Part shown: one piece after another, positions 11,259 to 23,318 of the stretch | Position numbering within the stretch: the first letter of the stretch is position 1 | How the letters are laid out: each line of letters opens with the position of its first letter | Source of the DNA: Calonectria ilicicola | Lineage: Eukaryota > Ascomycota > Sordariomycetes > Hypocreales > Nectriaceae | Reading direction: 5' to 3' | Assembly: GCA_020809705.1 (NCBI GenBank) | Contig: CP085828.1 | Coordinates: 6,262,001-6,326,000 of the forward strand | Length of the DNA stretch: 64,000 bases | Notes under the pieces: generated by a model | The model's input: only the letters and a program-made list of their open reading frames with translations | The model's database searches: none | What the model was told of the DNA's origin: nothing | Program-made: the position numbers and the translations under genes

Positions 11259-11674
11259 TTACTTTGTCCAGGACAGGTGACATCCTTCTCTCTGATTGGT
11301 TCTACATTTGGATTAGTTTTTGGCTTTTAATTGGTTAAATAAATCAGGTTGTTACGTTCTGTAATTTAATATTCTTCTTACATATTCTTGTGTGTGTCTG
11401 TGCCTGTTTTATGTGGGTATTGTGGACGAAAGTTGATGTTCGCATGCACAAGTGTGGGCCTGCTACGTTGATGTGAACTAGCTAGGATCTGTACTGCATT
11501 CTAAAGACTAGTATGCAGGAGTAGTATAAGATAAGTAGGGCAAAAACATGTCTTGTAAGAGAGGATGTGTGGCCTAAAATCTCTCCCAATTATACCATCA
11601 TTTTAATCATACACTATTTATTTTAAACCAAATTACCACTGTTATTTAACTTTGTAAGAAAAAGAAAAGAAGAG

Positions 11675-14600
11675 CTAGCTTGATCCATCTACCCCATGTA
11701 TCCAATCCTGGAATCGCCTTATTGTCTCTTGACTTAGCTCTTGCAATCGTGCCTCCCCCTTTATCATATAATCCGGTACTCTATTGTCAACAAAGTCCAT
11801 TTCCCGAGCCGGAGATAACAGCATGGCATTATCTAGTGTTTGGCAACGGGATAATTGCACATAGAGACTGTATGGGCAGCACTTTGCCGGTACAGACTCC
11901 CCAGAGATAGTGGTGACCCCGTGGCCGCGCAGTTCCAGCGCTGCCTGTAGTAGCGTTCTTCCCTGGACCTTGAAATCGGTGCATGCAAAGCCTGGTGTGC
12001 ATGGCAGAGCTGTCCGGGAGACTTTGTGCTTTTGCCATGGCCCCATAAAAAACCTCTTCATGCTTATTTTCATAGGCTTCAGTAGCACTGTTCCTGGTGG
12101 CATGTCAATAAAGCGGAAATCTTTTGTGGTCTCGGATTTCAAAATAATCCCCGCAGGCGGTCCAAAGTGGATGATTGTATCCTTAGAGACTTCATAACCC
12201 GGATAAGCTTGGTCGATAATAATATCTATAGCCTTGTAGCTGGCTCCATTAACAAGTTTAATGCCCGAGTACTTGTTAATATTTACAACAATAGGCATGC
12301 CAGGGGCAAATATAAAAATACCAGGCATCTTTGTATCACTATCATCGCCATGGCCTAGAACCATGACTGCCTCTTCCTCGGTTGGTTCGCCTTCATTCCA
12401 TTCATGCTTTGAAAGAAAGATTCGCATTGGCGCTCCACGATCTTGACAAAACGCTTTGATCGCTTCCATGTTTAAGCTCCACCGATTCTTATTGAGAGGT
12501 GTTACAATAGTGATATTTGTTTCCCAAGGAATGGGAGCATTATTGCGATAGCACCGGGAATTAACAAGCTCGACATCTGAGCGATCCTGGATGCCCTGTC
12601 GTATCCGCTGTAGGAGTCACTACAATTGCGGGTCCTTAGCTACTCGAACTTGCTCATCAAGTATAATCACTGTTGTGAACTTTTTCCAGAGCTCGTGGCC
12701 TTTCATGTTTGATAAGGCAGTTAAAGGGTTTTGCTGTGAGGCCATGGCAAATCTTCGCCTGAGATAATAAGTGATCTCCCACCAATCGGACGAAATTGGT
12801 GGAAATCGCCACAGAGGAGCACAATCGGAATGCCCCCAAAGTCCCTCTGGGTATCGCAAAGCCTCCGTAGCTCTTGTTCCACTTTGTACAGCTTACGGGT
12901 CGAGAGCATGCTAACCTCATCGATGACAATTAGGAACTTTTCCTTCCATCATGCAACAGATGGGCCATCGATCATTCTGGCATCAGTCCTGGAGATGTCC
13001 TCCCCGCCTTTGTCATCTAACGGAAGCCCGCAGGCAGCATCAATTGTCATGCCATTTATTTGAGCTGCCGCGCTGCCGGAGGTTGCCGTGACTAGCAGTT
13101 TATTAGGTATATCTTTGCGCTTGAACAATTCGATAATCGCCTTGATAACCTGCGACTTGCCGGTACCACCTTCACCACCAAGATACTGTAGAAGCTGACT
13201 GGTCTCTTCTTTCTCTCGACAAACAAGGTCAAGATAGCGGCATATAGACATAAAAGCTATAAATTGCTTCTTGTTGAGAGTAAACTCTGTTGATATGATT
13301 TTCCTAGCCGCAATAAATGATATTGAGGGCCCGAATCGAATGCGCATGGTCGCAAGTCTCCTGCTTTCAGTAGCACCCTGCGGGGTAAAATAAACATTCT
13401 CTTCTCCAAATCCGCTCATAACATCCTCAACAGCAGCACCATTATCTACCGCTGTATTGGTGGAATCGGAATTTTGAATGCCCAGGATTATGCTTTGGGC
13501 CTCATCTGAAACAGCTTTTTGTTGCAATATAATAGATCTGATATGGCTCTGGCTTGGTAATGCAGACCCTTTAAGTTCATGCTTAGATATGCTCACCATT
13601 CTTCTGGCTGGTTCTATGACTTTTCTTGCCTGAAGATTGTTAGCAGAGCTAAGAGCGGATTGCTCGAACCCACTCAGCTCCTATAGCATCGCCGAGAGCC
13701 GAGAGGACCCAGCTGTTCTCTGGCCCGGCGCGATTGCATCTCTCAAAACGTCAATAAGCCGAACTGCTTCACCGATATTTCCAGGTCGATACTGAGAAGT
13801 GCCAACTTCCTCGCCATCCTCACCATCCTCATTTTCATCTAATCCGTGGTTATCAGTTAGAGGAGTTTGGTCAGTAGTAGAAGCAGCCCACTGTTTAGCA
13901 TCGCGCCGGGCATCTTCCGTAGATCTCCTGAGGAGCTGAATATTGTTCACGTAGAATATAATTCGCTCGGGAAGTCTATCTTTTTCTCGGTCCCAGATAT
14001 CATTAATATCACCATATGAATTGTCCATAAACTGCTGCCACGGCACAAATAAGGCAAGATGCTGAACTGCGAACCTGATATGTGTGTGCGGTTTGGTTAG
14101 TACAACAAGTAATAGTGCGTTCTGCTATTGGAAAAGGTATTCAACTAACCTCCGGAAGTTTTCACTCTTTTCATTATGTTCCATGGCCATAGACAAATAG
14201 CCATCGAAGCAGACCGTAGCCCTTTCTCCAGACCACCTTAGAACTTGTATGTGATCCTCTGAGTAAGGACAATGGGCTGAAAACGGGATATGACCCCAAG
14301 CGACATTGCCCTTGTTATAGCTCTTAGCCTTGATTTTGACAAGCGATGCATAGTCGTATAGGCATAAATCTTTAAGTACATTGCCTCGGAAAGGATATGC
14401 ATCTATAATCGCAATTCTCTGTCCCTCCTCCTGCATAACAAAGTTTTCGTTTAATGGATTGTGGTTTACATTGCTATCCGCGCCGCTCTCACAACGTAAA
14501 TAGGACCATCGATGGAATATACACCAGTAGAGCCGGGATACATTTAAAAATGTCTAAGCTACTATATTACTATATTCTATAGGATACCTTATTAGGTGAG

Positions 14601-17600
14601 ATATCACTTCAACTTGGGAGAGAGGCCGATCGGTAAAAACACAATTAACCATTTTGGTTAGGAAGCTTTGGCTTTCTTCTTGGCGTATCTGATTTCCACC
14701 TCTTTCTTGCGTTTGGGCTTGAGAAACATCCTGGGTTGTTATAGTTTCAGATTCGGGGCTTCCAAACTGAGCACTATTAGAAAATTGAGGATCATTATCC
14801 ACTTGAGCCTGGTTATCGGGTTGAGTGTGATTGGCAGCATAGCGATGGGCTTGTTTTTCTTGTCGGGGCTTCATCAGCGCTTCCATAACGGCCACATGCC
14901 GCCAACTAATATCTGGGACTTTTGTGACATAGTTGGAGAGGTAAAAGACTAGTGCTATTGCTTTTGTTTGTGTTGAGATAAGCGAAATGTCATGGTTATG
15001 CCGCAACCTAATGGCTATTGCCTCATTCCACCGGTTTACCCTGTCATGGTTACGTTTGATGCTCAAAGACCTATCCTCCAGGAAAGAAGTCTTTTCTACC
15101 AATTTCCAAGGTGCTTAGAACCGGCAATGATTTCCTGATTTCTCAAGCTTCTTAATTGAGTACTTAACGCAGATTGGGGAGTGTTTGTGAATCTGTGTAG
15201 ACCCCGCACAAAAGTTGGCCTCCTCTTTGAATGTATCTGAGAGCTGCTCTGTATTTTGAACCAATGGCATAATATCCGAGTTTATTTTCCTTTCCTTTCG
15301 AGCTTTGGAAAAGGATGCATAGTCTAAGCTCTATTATTATAAGGGAACAAAATTAGCCTCTTATCTAATATTTTATTTAATTAGACTGCTTGGTCTAAAA
15401 TATCACAATTACTTACCTCAGAGAAAATACTATCAACGAATTGAATAATATCTTCACGATATAACTTTTCACTATTGTCTTGAATATCATTCAAGATTGA
15501 ACTTAGATGCATATTTCCTTCAAGCCATAATAGCCCATAAATATGTAGTGCACCTCGCTCATTAGTTTCTACTGCACCAAAATAATGGCTAATACGCCCA
15601 AATACTGATTCTTCACCAACATTAATATAATATTCAAAGAACATAGATATCTCCCGATGAAAAAATATAGCAGAACTAAGAGGATCAGAAATAGCTAGTT
15701 TAACCTTTTTGTATGAAGAATCAAGATCCTGTAAAAGAGCCTCAGCTCCCTCAGGGTTCTGGTTGCGATATGCTGCCATTCTCAGCTTGACTGGGTTTAT
15801 AATGTCATTTGGATTAATCGTTATCCAAACAACAGGCATACTAAGCAGAACAATAAGCGATTTAATCTTTCGTCGCATACTTAATCGTAGTTCGCTTGAC
15901 ATAGGTTGCCTGTATCCATAGATAGAAAGATACTTGAGTAATTCCTTCACACCTGTATTAGTGGTGCGATTGGACTCTTCAAGTTCAAGCCTAGCTCGCT
16001 TAAGTCTCTCTTCTGTGAGTGACCTTACAATATGCTCAACTTTAGCAAAGTTGTTCTTTGTTATACTTATTGTGCTCACTCTGCGATTTCTAGATCTAAC
16101 TTCCTTATTAAATATAAGAAATAAGAAGATTGGATGGCTAGCAAATCGACCCCCATGACGTTGAAGGACTATTTCTGCCCAATGTGTTAGCTTTATATTC
16201 CGTGACCAAGTAAGGCCAGCTATTCTTTACGCTGTTCGTTGTTCTCTTGATAGTACATCTGTGTTTGTACTTGGAATGCTCTCTCCAGCAATTTGTGGGC
16301 CACCAAACCTGTAAGGAAAGAGCGTAGGAAAAGCCGTTGGGAAGACTGCAGGATCAAATATATCTAATATTTAATCTCCTCGCTCAATTTGTATATATAG
16401 TTGAGAATTTTCATTTTGTTGTATACTTGCAGACCCTGCCAGCCCAGCACTGCTCAGTACTGCTTCTGCATTTGAACCCCCGCTTAGAATATTCTCTCCA
16501 ACAGCCTTGTAAAGGAAACGCAGCTTATCAGCTTCGGAGACATTCGGGGTTCCATCAAGGTCAAACATCCCCGAGCTACTAAATTCGTAAATGGTATCAG
16601 AGCAACCCTCACGATGGTCATCATCTTCAAATAGTTCATCATCTGATGTCACTTCGAGAGGTATATTCTCCTCATGTTGTGGGCGATTTAGAACTGCTGT
16701 AATATTCTCAAGGTCGTCGATTTCTTCGTCATCATCTAGCCCACATTCTGAGGGCGGGACAATGTGTGCGGTTTGAATTCTCTCCTGTGCCGAAAGCTGG
16801 TTTTGCTGCATGCGATCATATATCTGAATTGGCACACCATGCGGTGGAGAGTCCCATCTGTCCATCTCAGCTCTATTAATCTGGATGTGGGTATAATGTG
16901 GGTTGTTTTTTTGAAGCCAGATAAGTGCTCTCTTAACTTTCTCTTGTCGGACTGATAGAAGTTTTGAGAGGTCTTTCGGCTTAGGCTTAGTATGTCCGTT
17001 CCAGGAGACATAGATATCATCCATAACTTTGATGAGGGCGTGAGGCAATATGTCGGTTGCTAACTTTTGTACATTATTTGGGAATATAGTAAGGTGCTCT
17101 TTAATATGTTTTGGGTAATAGATGCTTATTGCCTTGCCTTCTTTATTAGTAAGATTAAACTTGGTAATAAAGCCATAGCATGCATTAAGCGTAATAAGCT
17201 TCTTCTCAATAGGAGATAAGTCCCGAAGCTCTTCTGGGAAAGCATGCTCATAGCCTAAACGACTGTGCACTTGAGCAGCCCGCGATAGTCTACCCTTCCT
17301 TAGATGTCTAATACAATCTGAGCAGCTGGGGATGTCCTGACCCACTGGCAGACAACTTGTGCAAGATAAAGGGAAGAGGCTGCGGACTGATAAAGGGCGC
17401 AAGGCCCATATTCCCCAATCAAGATCGAATAGCTCCTCCTTACTACATTTTCAATAACATACCATGCAGGTATAAATAGGTAGTGTATTTACATTGTAGA
17501 AGGCTTTGTAAAAGCTCTGGACTGTGCGAACCTTTGTTTCATGTGAAACTGGAGTGCACCATTTCCTTTCCTCTGACATGCGTTTTTTTATTGCAAATCC

Positions 17601-18720
17601 CTCTTCCAGGGGCAATAAGACACTCTGCAGCTCATCTATTTGCTTTTCATCAGATATTTCGAGCCGGTTCTGTCGGCGAGTTCTTTTCACCGGGCGCTCG
17701 CTTGTTTGTAATTGATCTGCATCACTGCCATCTAATATGTAAAAGTTGTTTGGCTGCAATACTACTGCTTCTGTTTCTGCTGGTTGAAGAACTTGTAGAT
17801 TTGATGTAGTTTGATTTATTGTTTGTGATGTTTGACCTGTTTGGTTGAATGTTAGGCCTAGTTCAACTTGAAAGGCGTTATATAGAGGGGATGCTGGATC
17901 TGCTGTGGCTATTGGTGACATGATGGCATTTGGCTGGATATTGTGCAAAGGGGTTCTTTTGTGGTTGCTATGTTTATTCTGACTTCCTTTAGACCGTGCT
18001 CTCTTTCGCGCAATATGTCCATCAGGCTATGCTGAGGCGCTTGGCATAGAACCCGTCTTTCCGAAATCTTGAGGAACACGCATTAAAGAATCATCCACCC
18101 TGATTCCGCCTGTATCTGGTAGCTGTGTTTGGGGAGGAGTGGGCATTGAACGTATTGGGCGTGTCGAGCTTGCAGATATTGTTGGTCTAGTTAACTGCGA
18201 TGTTTGACCCTGGCCTTTGTTTGCGGCATTCTGGTTTCTTTTCGCTTCTCTGGTCTGCTTTACCCGAAGCCTAACTCTTTCACGGCAAGGAAGACATGTT
18301 TGGCGCGAGTCTCCCTGCTCCGGCATCCAGAGAGATCTGCAGCTACTGCAAAATCTCTGTATTTCATTGACCTCTTTTTCCGAGTTCATTGATCTTAATT
18401 TCTCTTGCAGCTGTTGCTTTTGCTGAGAATGTCTCTCTTTTTGCTTCTCACGACAACCGAGGCAAGTGCGATGATCATCAGATGGCTCAGGAACCCATTG
18501 CTTACTGCAGAAACCACAAAAGCGCTCAGTACTATCCATGCTATCGTTTTCTTGTCGTTTCTCTGCTTCCTCATCCTTCCGCCGTTCTCTGAACCGATGG
18601 CTCGTGTCTTTTTGCCGCTCTTGGCAAGATGGGCAGGTAATATGCTTTTCGGATACCTGTGGTGTCCATAATTTCTTGCAATATATGCACGATTGCTGAA
18701 TATCTTTTGGTATTTTATCT
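11675..18720 (-). pseudogene. Helitron Rep-helicase (RepHel), RIP-broken
   Basis: One long minus-strand gene is interrupted by stops. Parts in order: three CxxC-x7-W...CxxC zinc knuckles (about 18690-18250); a Ser/Gln-rich linker; a domain with CMVC and CTSC pairs (about 17460-17330); a long unnamed fungal RepHel segment (17402-16371); the HUH Rep domain (RFASHPIFLFLIFNKE, then GALHIYGLLWLEG near 15550); and a PIF1-type helicase with Walker A GGEGGTGKS (about 13170), a CGDFHQFRP motif (about 12790), CTDFKVQG and YVQLSRC (about 11970-11850). Stops at 16371, 18027 and elsewhere read as CAA, CAG or CGA changed to TAA, TAG or TGA. In the Rep motif the second His is Tyr. The element is therefore inactive. 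Confidence 0.85.
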
Positions 18721-19479
18721 ATTAGTATGTATGTTGCTTAAATTTCTTAATAAAAGTACTACTTATTAGTAAAAGATAATAAGCTATAAGGTGATATGGT
18801 TAAGAATATTTTACTATAATAAAGATTAGGTATCTTGTATAGCTAAATGCTAGGCTTGATTTACATATAACTTTCTAATTTTACATATTACAATTTTTTT
18901 CTTTTCTCTTCTCTCATTTAATTGGGGCTTATGAGCTTAGATCGCTAAGCTCTTGATTTAGCGGTGTGATGAAAATAAAAATACACATCTACTACTGTAC
19001 TACCTACAGGATGCATCTTGTATTGTACCCTTGATTTCGAATCAATTGGTGTGTTGTGGAGCTTCTCCAAGCCACATCCCCACAGTATAGACAACCTTTA
19101 CCTGATTTTGGCGTACCTTGCATAGACTCCATAGCTCCTTTCTTCTATCGCACTTTCGTAAACCTACTAGTCTAACCGATGGTATTTCTTATCCACCTAG
19201 TATTCACTGGTTAGGCTTTCTTCCGCTAGTGGCTATACAAATATTTTTGTATTTGCATGCTGTCTGATCATATGTATTTCACTATACCTTTTCTATTACA
19301 TATGCCCTAAAATGTCCACAATATATTACTTTCACATACAATTTTATTATAGTATTAATTAAATTGAATTTTATTAATAAAAATATAAAAACAATTACAC
19401 TCTCTCTTTTCCCACTCTAAATTAGGTTATTACTCCTCCTTTCTTACCTACTATCTTATCAATCTCTATATTACCTACC
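18721..19479. other. Divergent intergenic region inside the Helitron
   Basis: About 760 AT-rich bases between the starts of the minus-strand RepHel gene and the plus-strand accessory gene. It probably holds both promoters. No clear motif beyond runs of A and T. Confidence 0.45.
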
Positions 19480-21841
19480 ATGTCTACATTCATCTCTCAG
19501 CAAAGTCAATACACTTGCACGAGGACTGTTGGGGGCGAAATGTCCTTAATATGCTTTGTTGAGCCAAATAATCTGAATTATTTTGCATCAAAGGATCAAC
19601 AGCGCCTGCATGGTTTAAATGCTGAAGCGATTTCTCGTGTCTATTTACCTCCACCCGAGTGGCTTTTATCAGCAAAGTATGCACTGCTTCAGTCTCAGCA
19701 CAAGCTGGGTGACCCTGCATGTCCTTATATGAATTTCAGCTTGAATATATCTATTTTCCCTCGAAGTGTATTTTCTAAAAATTGGAAGGGTCAATGGTTT
19801 TTTATGAGCGGCCATGTGCATCCATCTACTCTAACGTGGAAGATTAAGAATCCGCACCAACCACATTGTATAAGTAACTATACTATCCCGGCACTCCTTG
19901 TCCGCGATCATAGTTACCAACAGTACGTGTATTTATTGCCTTTTCTTTCTTATCTGTTGCTAATTATAACGGTTTCTTTCTTGTAGTATTTTGCTAGGAG
20001 ATTTAAGCACAGCCAATATCTTCCCTTCCATCTCGCCTATTGTCAGCTTTACTGGGCCTATTATCGGCTCTGGCTCTACGCTTCTGCACAGCTCAGCTAT
20101 CTCCGCCCTAGGAGATATTCAGCTTAAATGTTATAGATTTATTAAGCTTTCCACTTATATATCACCCTCCGGCTCGTCCACAACTCCAAGTCGTGGTTTT
20201 CACCCCTTTCGCGTCTTTGTCATCTTTCCGGTTTATGCTGAGCCTTGGAAGTCTCTCTGCACCAAGATGATCCAAAAGCAAGACACTCAATTCCAACCAA
20301 ATACATACTTTACTTGTACCGGCAAGGTAGCTGGTCTATTAGATCATGATCTTATGGTTACACCGCCAAAGTCTAAAAAAGACTATATTTTCATTGTTGT
20401 TCCAGATTCATGGAGCTTTATGGAGAAGGATCTACGTATTCTCGATCAGGAACCGCCAACAATACCAGCTCTATCGACGCCATCTATTCCTACCCCATTA
20501 ACATCTCTCGACAATAATATGGCTCGGTTTATGTCATTTACAAGCGGAGCAGATGTGCCCACACTTCCAGTTACACCCACATCGGCCATGCCTAGTACGC
20601 CTTGCGCTGGGGCACCTCTGTCTACTCCTCCTATGTCTAGCTCTAAGGAGGTGTGGTTTTCTCAGAATTCTGGCCCTGCATCTCATGTTCAGGGGCCGCC
20701 TGCGAATTTATTCCAGACTCCCAGCAAGACTTCTCATCTTTTACATTCATCTACACCAACTACTAATTTAACTTCTATTACTTCAACATCTAGCGCTACC
20801 ATTCTTTCTTCCAAGGAACTAGATGATCTACTTGATAGTATATCTAATATCTCAGACTTCTCAGATATCTACGATGCCAGTCCGAAATTACTTCCAACTA
20901 AGCCCAAGCAAAATATCACATGCTCAGATCAATTACTTAATAATGGCTACCATACACCACCGTCATCAATAGGCAATAATTTGCCCGGCTTATCTATTCC
21001 ACAGACAGTAATAACTGAAGAAGCCTTTTCCTCGGAGAATCCCACAGTTAGTTCTGAATATGGCCCCGCCACCGACAACGACCCCAAGTCAGACAAGCCA
21101 CGCACACCGCAGAGCAACCAGGCTGACCCGAGCCCAGAGCAGCCCTCTATGATTGATAGTTGCCAATCGGACACCACCCAATTAGAACCTATACCACAAT
21201 CTTCCATAATCGCGGCTTCAGCTAGTACATCTGATCCAAGCTCTATTACTGGGGATATTAGCAGCTTAAGTTCTACTTATGGTCTTTTATTAACCTAAAA
21301 TCTTGGATCGCCAGCACTTACACTAGAGCATACAGGGTCACTATCGGGCCAAGTACCAACTATCACACAAATTCCAGATAGCCTGAACCAGAATATCCCT
21401 GGTTCTTTATCTGAAATTAAGGTAGATATTACTGCAACCTCAGTGGAAGAGACCTCCAATCCTTTATTGGTTGTATCTGATACTAGTGAGAAAGTATCAC
21501 CAGCTTTGTTAAAGCATGGCAATACAAGTACCTACCAGCCAGCTGCTAAAAGATCTCGCTTTTAGAAGCCTCCGTCAGATCATTCGCCCGAGTCCTTGGC
21601 TACTTCAGCAACCTCCCTACCAACAGAAACAGAAAACATCAATGATCATTCAACCAGCTCAGATATTACTTTGGCATCAACTGCACCTCTAATTGAGCCA
21701 ACTTCTCCGACAGTATCCAATGCTACAGATTTAATGGCACCTGACTATACTAGTTTGTTGAAGGTGGGTGTTGCACCTGGCCGTCCACAACGAAGCCGTG
21801 TTGCAACAAAAAAGAAAGCAGAGAGTCGTAAGGTTAAATAG
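19480..21841 (+). pseudogene. Helitron accessory protein, beta-rich N-terminus, two late stops
   Basis: Exon 1 is 19480-19922 and exon 2 is 19987-21841. The intron of 64 nt has GTACGT, a TGCTAAT branch point and TGTAG. Splicing joins the frames exactly. The coding length is 766 codons with in-frame stops at 21296 (TAA) and about 21563 (TAG), both explainable as RIP of Gln codons. The first 330 residues look like a folded beta-rich domain (TYFTCTGKVAGLLDHDLM, YIFIVVPDSW). The remainder is Ser/Thr/Pro-rich and ends in a basic tail (RSRVATKKKAESRKVK). I recognise no named family. A single-stranded-DNA-binding role like the RPA gene of plant Helitrons is conjecture. Confidence 0.6.
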
Positions 21842-22347
21842 AACCGGTTTATTATATTCTTTAGACTTATTTTATTATAATATATATATTTTATGCTAAT
21901 TCCTTTTTTTCCTCCCAATCTATTTCCAATATTTTACATGATATACTAAACCCAATCAAGGTTAGTGTATATAAAATTTTCTCTCCTCCGCTCACAAACA
22001 GTGCATGTTTCCTCTTCCTCTTCTTCGAAGAGCTACTTTGCGCAAACCTCGTAGGTTTGCCTCCCCCTGTGCTCTTCGAAGAAGAGTTACTTTGTCCAGG
22101 ACCAGGGACTTCCTTGCCTCTGATTGGTTCTACATTTGTCTTAGCCTTTAGCTTCTCATTGGCCTAAAAAAAGTGTTACGTTTGGTAAGAGCGGGGCCAC
22201 GCGAGTTCTCGACAACTTGACAATAACTTCTTCGAAGAGCTCCTTTGCGCGTGGGCCCGGAGGGCCCTGGCCCGATAGGGCCAAGCTCCACCTGTTAATG
22301 TTGGCAGGATGGTCAGGCGCGTTATGGTAATAGAACAACAATAGGAG
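21842..22347. other. Hairpin-rich stretch at the Helitron edge
   Basis: No gene. It contains three of the four hairpin copies (22018-22032, 22072-22086, 22228-22240), the second copy of the 110-bp repeat shared with 11241-11357, and a GGCCCGGAGGGCCCTGGCC palindromic run near 22255. It probably contains one or two Helitron ends. Confidence 0.45.
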
Positions 22348-22644
22348 TGTTACGTTAGGTAATGGTCAATCGCAATTGAGGTAACCAAGTTGTATTGAAA
22401 GCTGATCGGTTCCGTTCCTTACGGTAGGACCCGATCCGTCTATATACTATTCTATCTAGGGTTCCGTTATCGCAATAGTCGAACGGGGTCGGTTCGACAG
22501 TGTTCGTTGCGATCTTCGGTTGAGTCGAACGAGGGCGGTTCGACTTTATTCCTATTGGTTGGTTTTATGGGTCTAGGGTAGTTTGGTCTGATTGGTTGGG
22601 GTTCTGCCCGTGGTTACCGCCTTTCGGGCGTCTGGGTCATAACA
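22348..22644. repeat. Probable solo LTR of a third family
   Basis: 297 bp starting TGTTACG and ending CATAACA, with a central TATATACTATTC and two GTCGAACG...GGTTCGAC units. Flanks are AGGAG and GGGGG, which match only if RIP-type changes are allowed. TGTTACGTT also starts nearby repeats at about 11345 and 22170. Could be something else. Confidence 0.35.
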
Positions 22645-22683
22645 GGGGGCAATAAAAAGGCACTTAATATAATTTTTATTATC

Positions 22684-23318
22684 TGTTAGAGGTTATAATA
22701 CAGTGGAAGGTAAAAAGGATAAGCTTAAAATTAAACTTATTAAATAAGTATATATTGTATTTTTGTTTTATTTTAGAGGGGCTATATGTTATATATATAG
22801 ATGAATATTTCCTTTATTAATCAGCAATTTCAATATTTTAATTTCTAAGCAATTATATTATAAATCAATGATTTATAAGTTTTTATATTATAAATTAATG
22901 ATTTATAAGTTTTTATATTATAAATCAATGATTTATAAGCCTTTTATATTATAAATCAATGGATTTATAATCATTTATTATAAATCAAAATATTTGATTT
23001 TTCTATACAGTATATATAGTATTATTAATACTATATTAGCTTATAATAGTAAGAAAAAATTCAGCTATTCAATAGTTTAACTTTTATCTTTAAAAGTTTA
23101 ATATTTAGAGAGTTATTTTAGGTTATATTTATTATTTTATAAGTTTTTATTTAACAGAAATTAAAATATTGAAATTGCTGATTAATAAAGGAAATATTCA
23201 TCAATATATATAACATATAGCCCCTCTAAAATAAAACAATAATACAATATATACTTATTTAATAAGTTTAATTTTAAGCTTATCCTTTTTACCTTCCACT
23301 GTATTATAACCTCTAACA
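22684..23318. mobile_element. Foldback / non-autonomous element with 163-bp inverted arms
   Basis: The left arm 22684-22846 (starting TGTTAGAGG) is the near-perfect reverse complement of 23156-23318. The 310 bases between them are AT-rich and hold short tandem repeats. No coding capacity. It sits in the 5' part of the MULE transposase gene. I could not find a clear target duplication. Confidence 0.7.
22853..22975. repeat. Four tandem copies of a 30-bp palindromic unit
   Basis: Units of about 30 bp built around TTATAAATCA-ATGATTTATAA, each able to form a hairpin, lie between the arms of the foldback element. Copies differ by one to three bases. Confidence 0.75.

Larger units (their letters stand above)
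11216..22190 (-). mobile_element. Helitron rolling-circle transposon (boundaries approximate)
   Basis: Identified by its coding content: a Rep-PIF1 helicase gene on minus (18720 to 11675) and an accessory gene on plus (19480-21841). A CTAG followed by T on minus at 11219-11216, downstream of a hairpin (11258-11244), is a candidate 3' end. The 5' end is not resolved. A degenerate direct repeat of about 110 bp occurs at 11241-11357 and 22070-22180, so the element is close to those limits. It interrupts the MULE transposase gene. Confidence 0.7.

Noticed and set aside
22348..22644. Calling this a certain LTR
   Set aside because: The flanking five bases do not match without assuming mutations. 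Listed only as probable.
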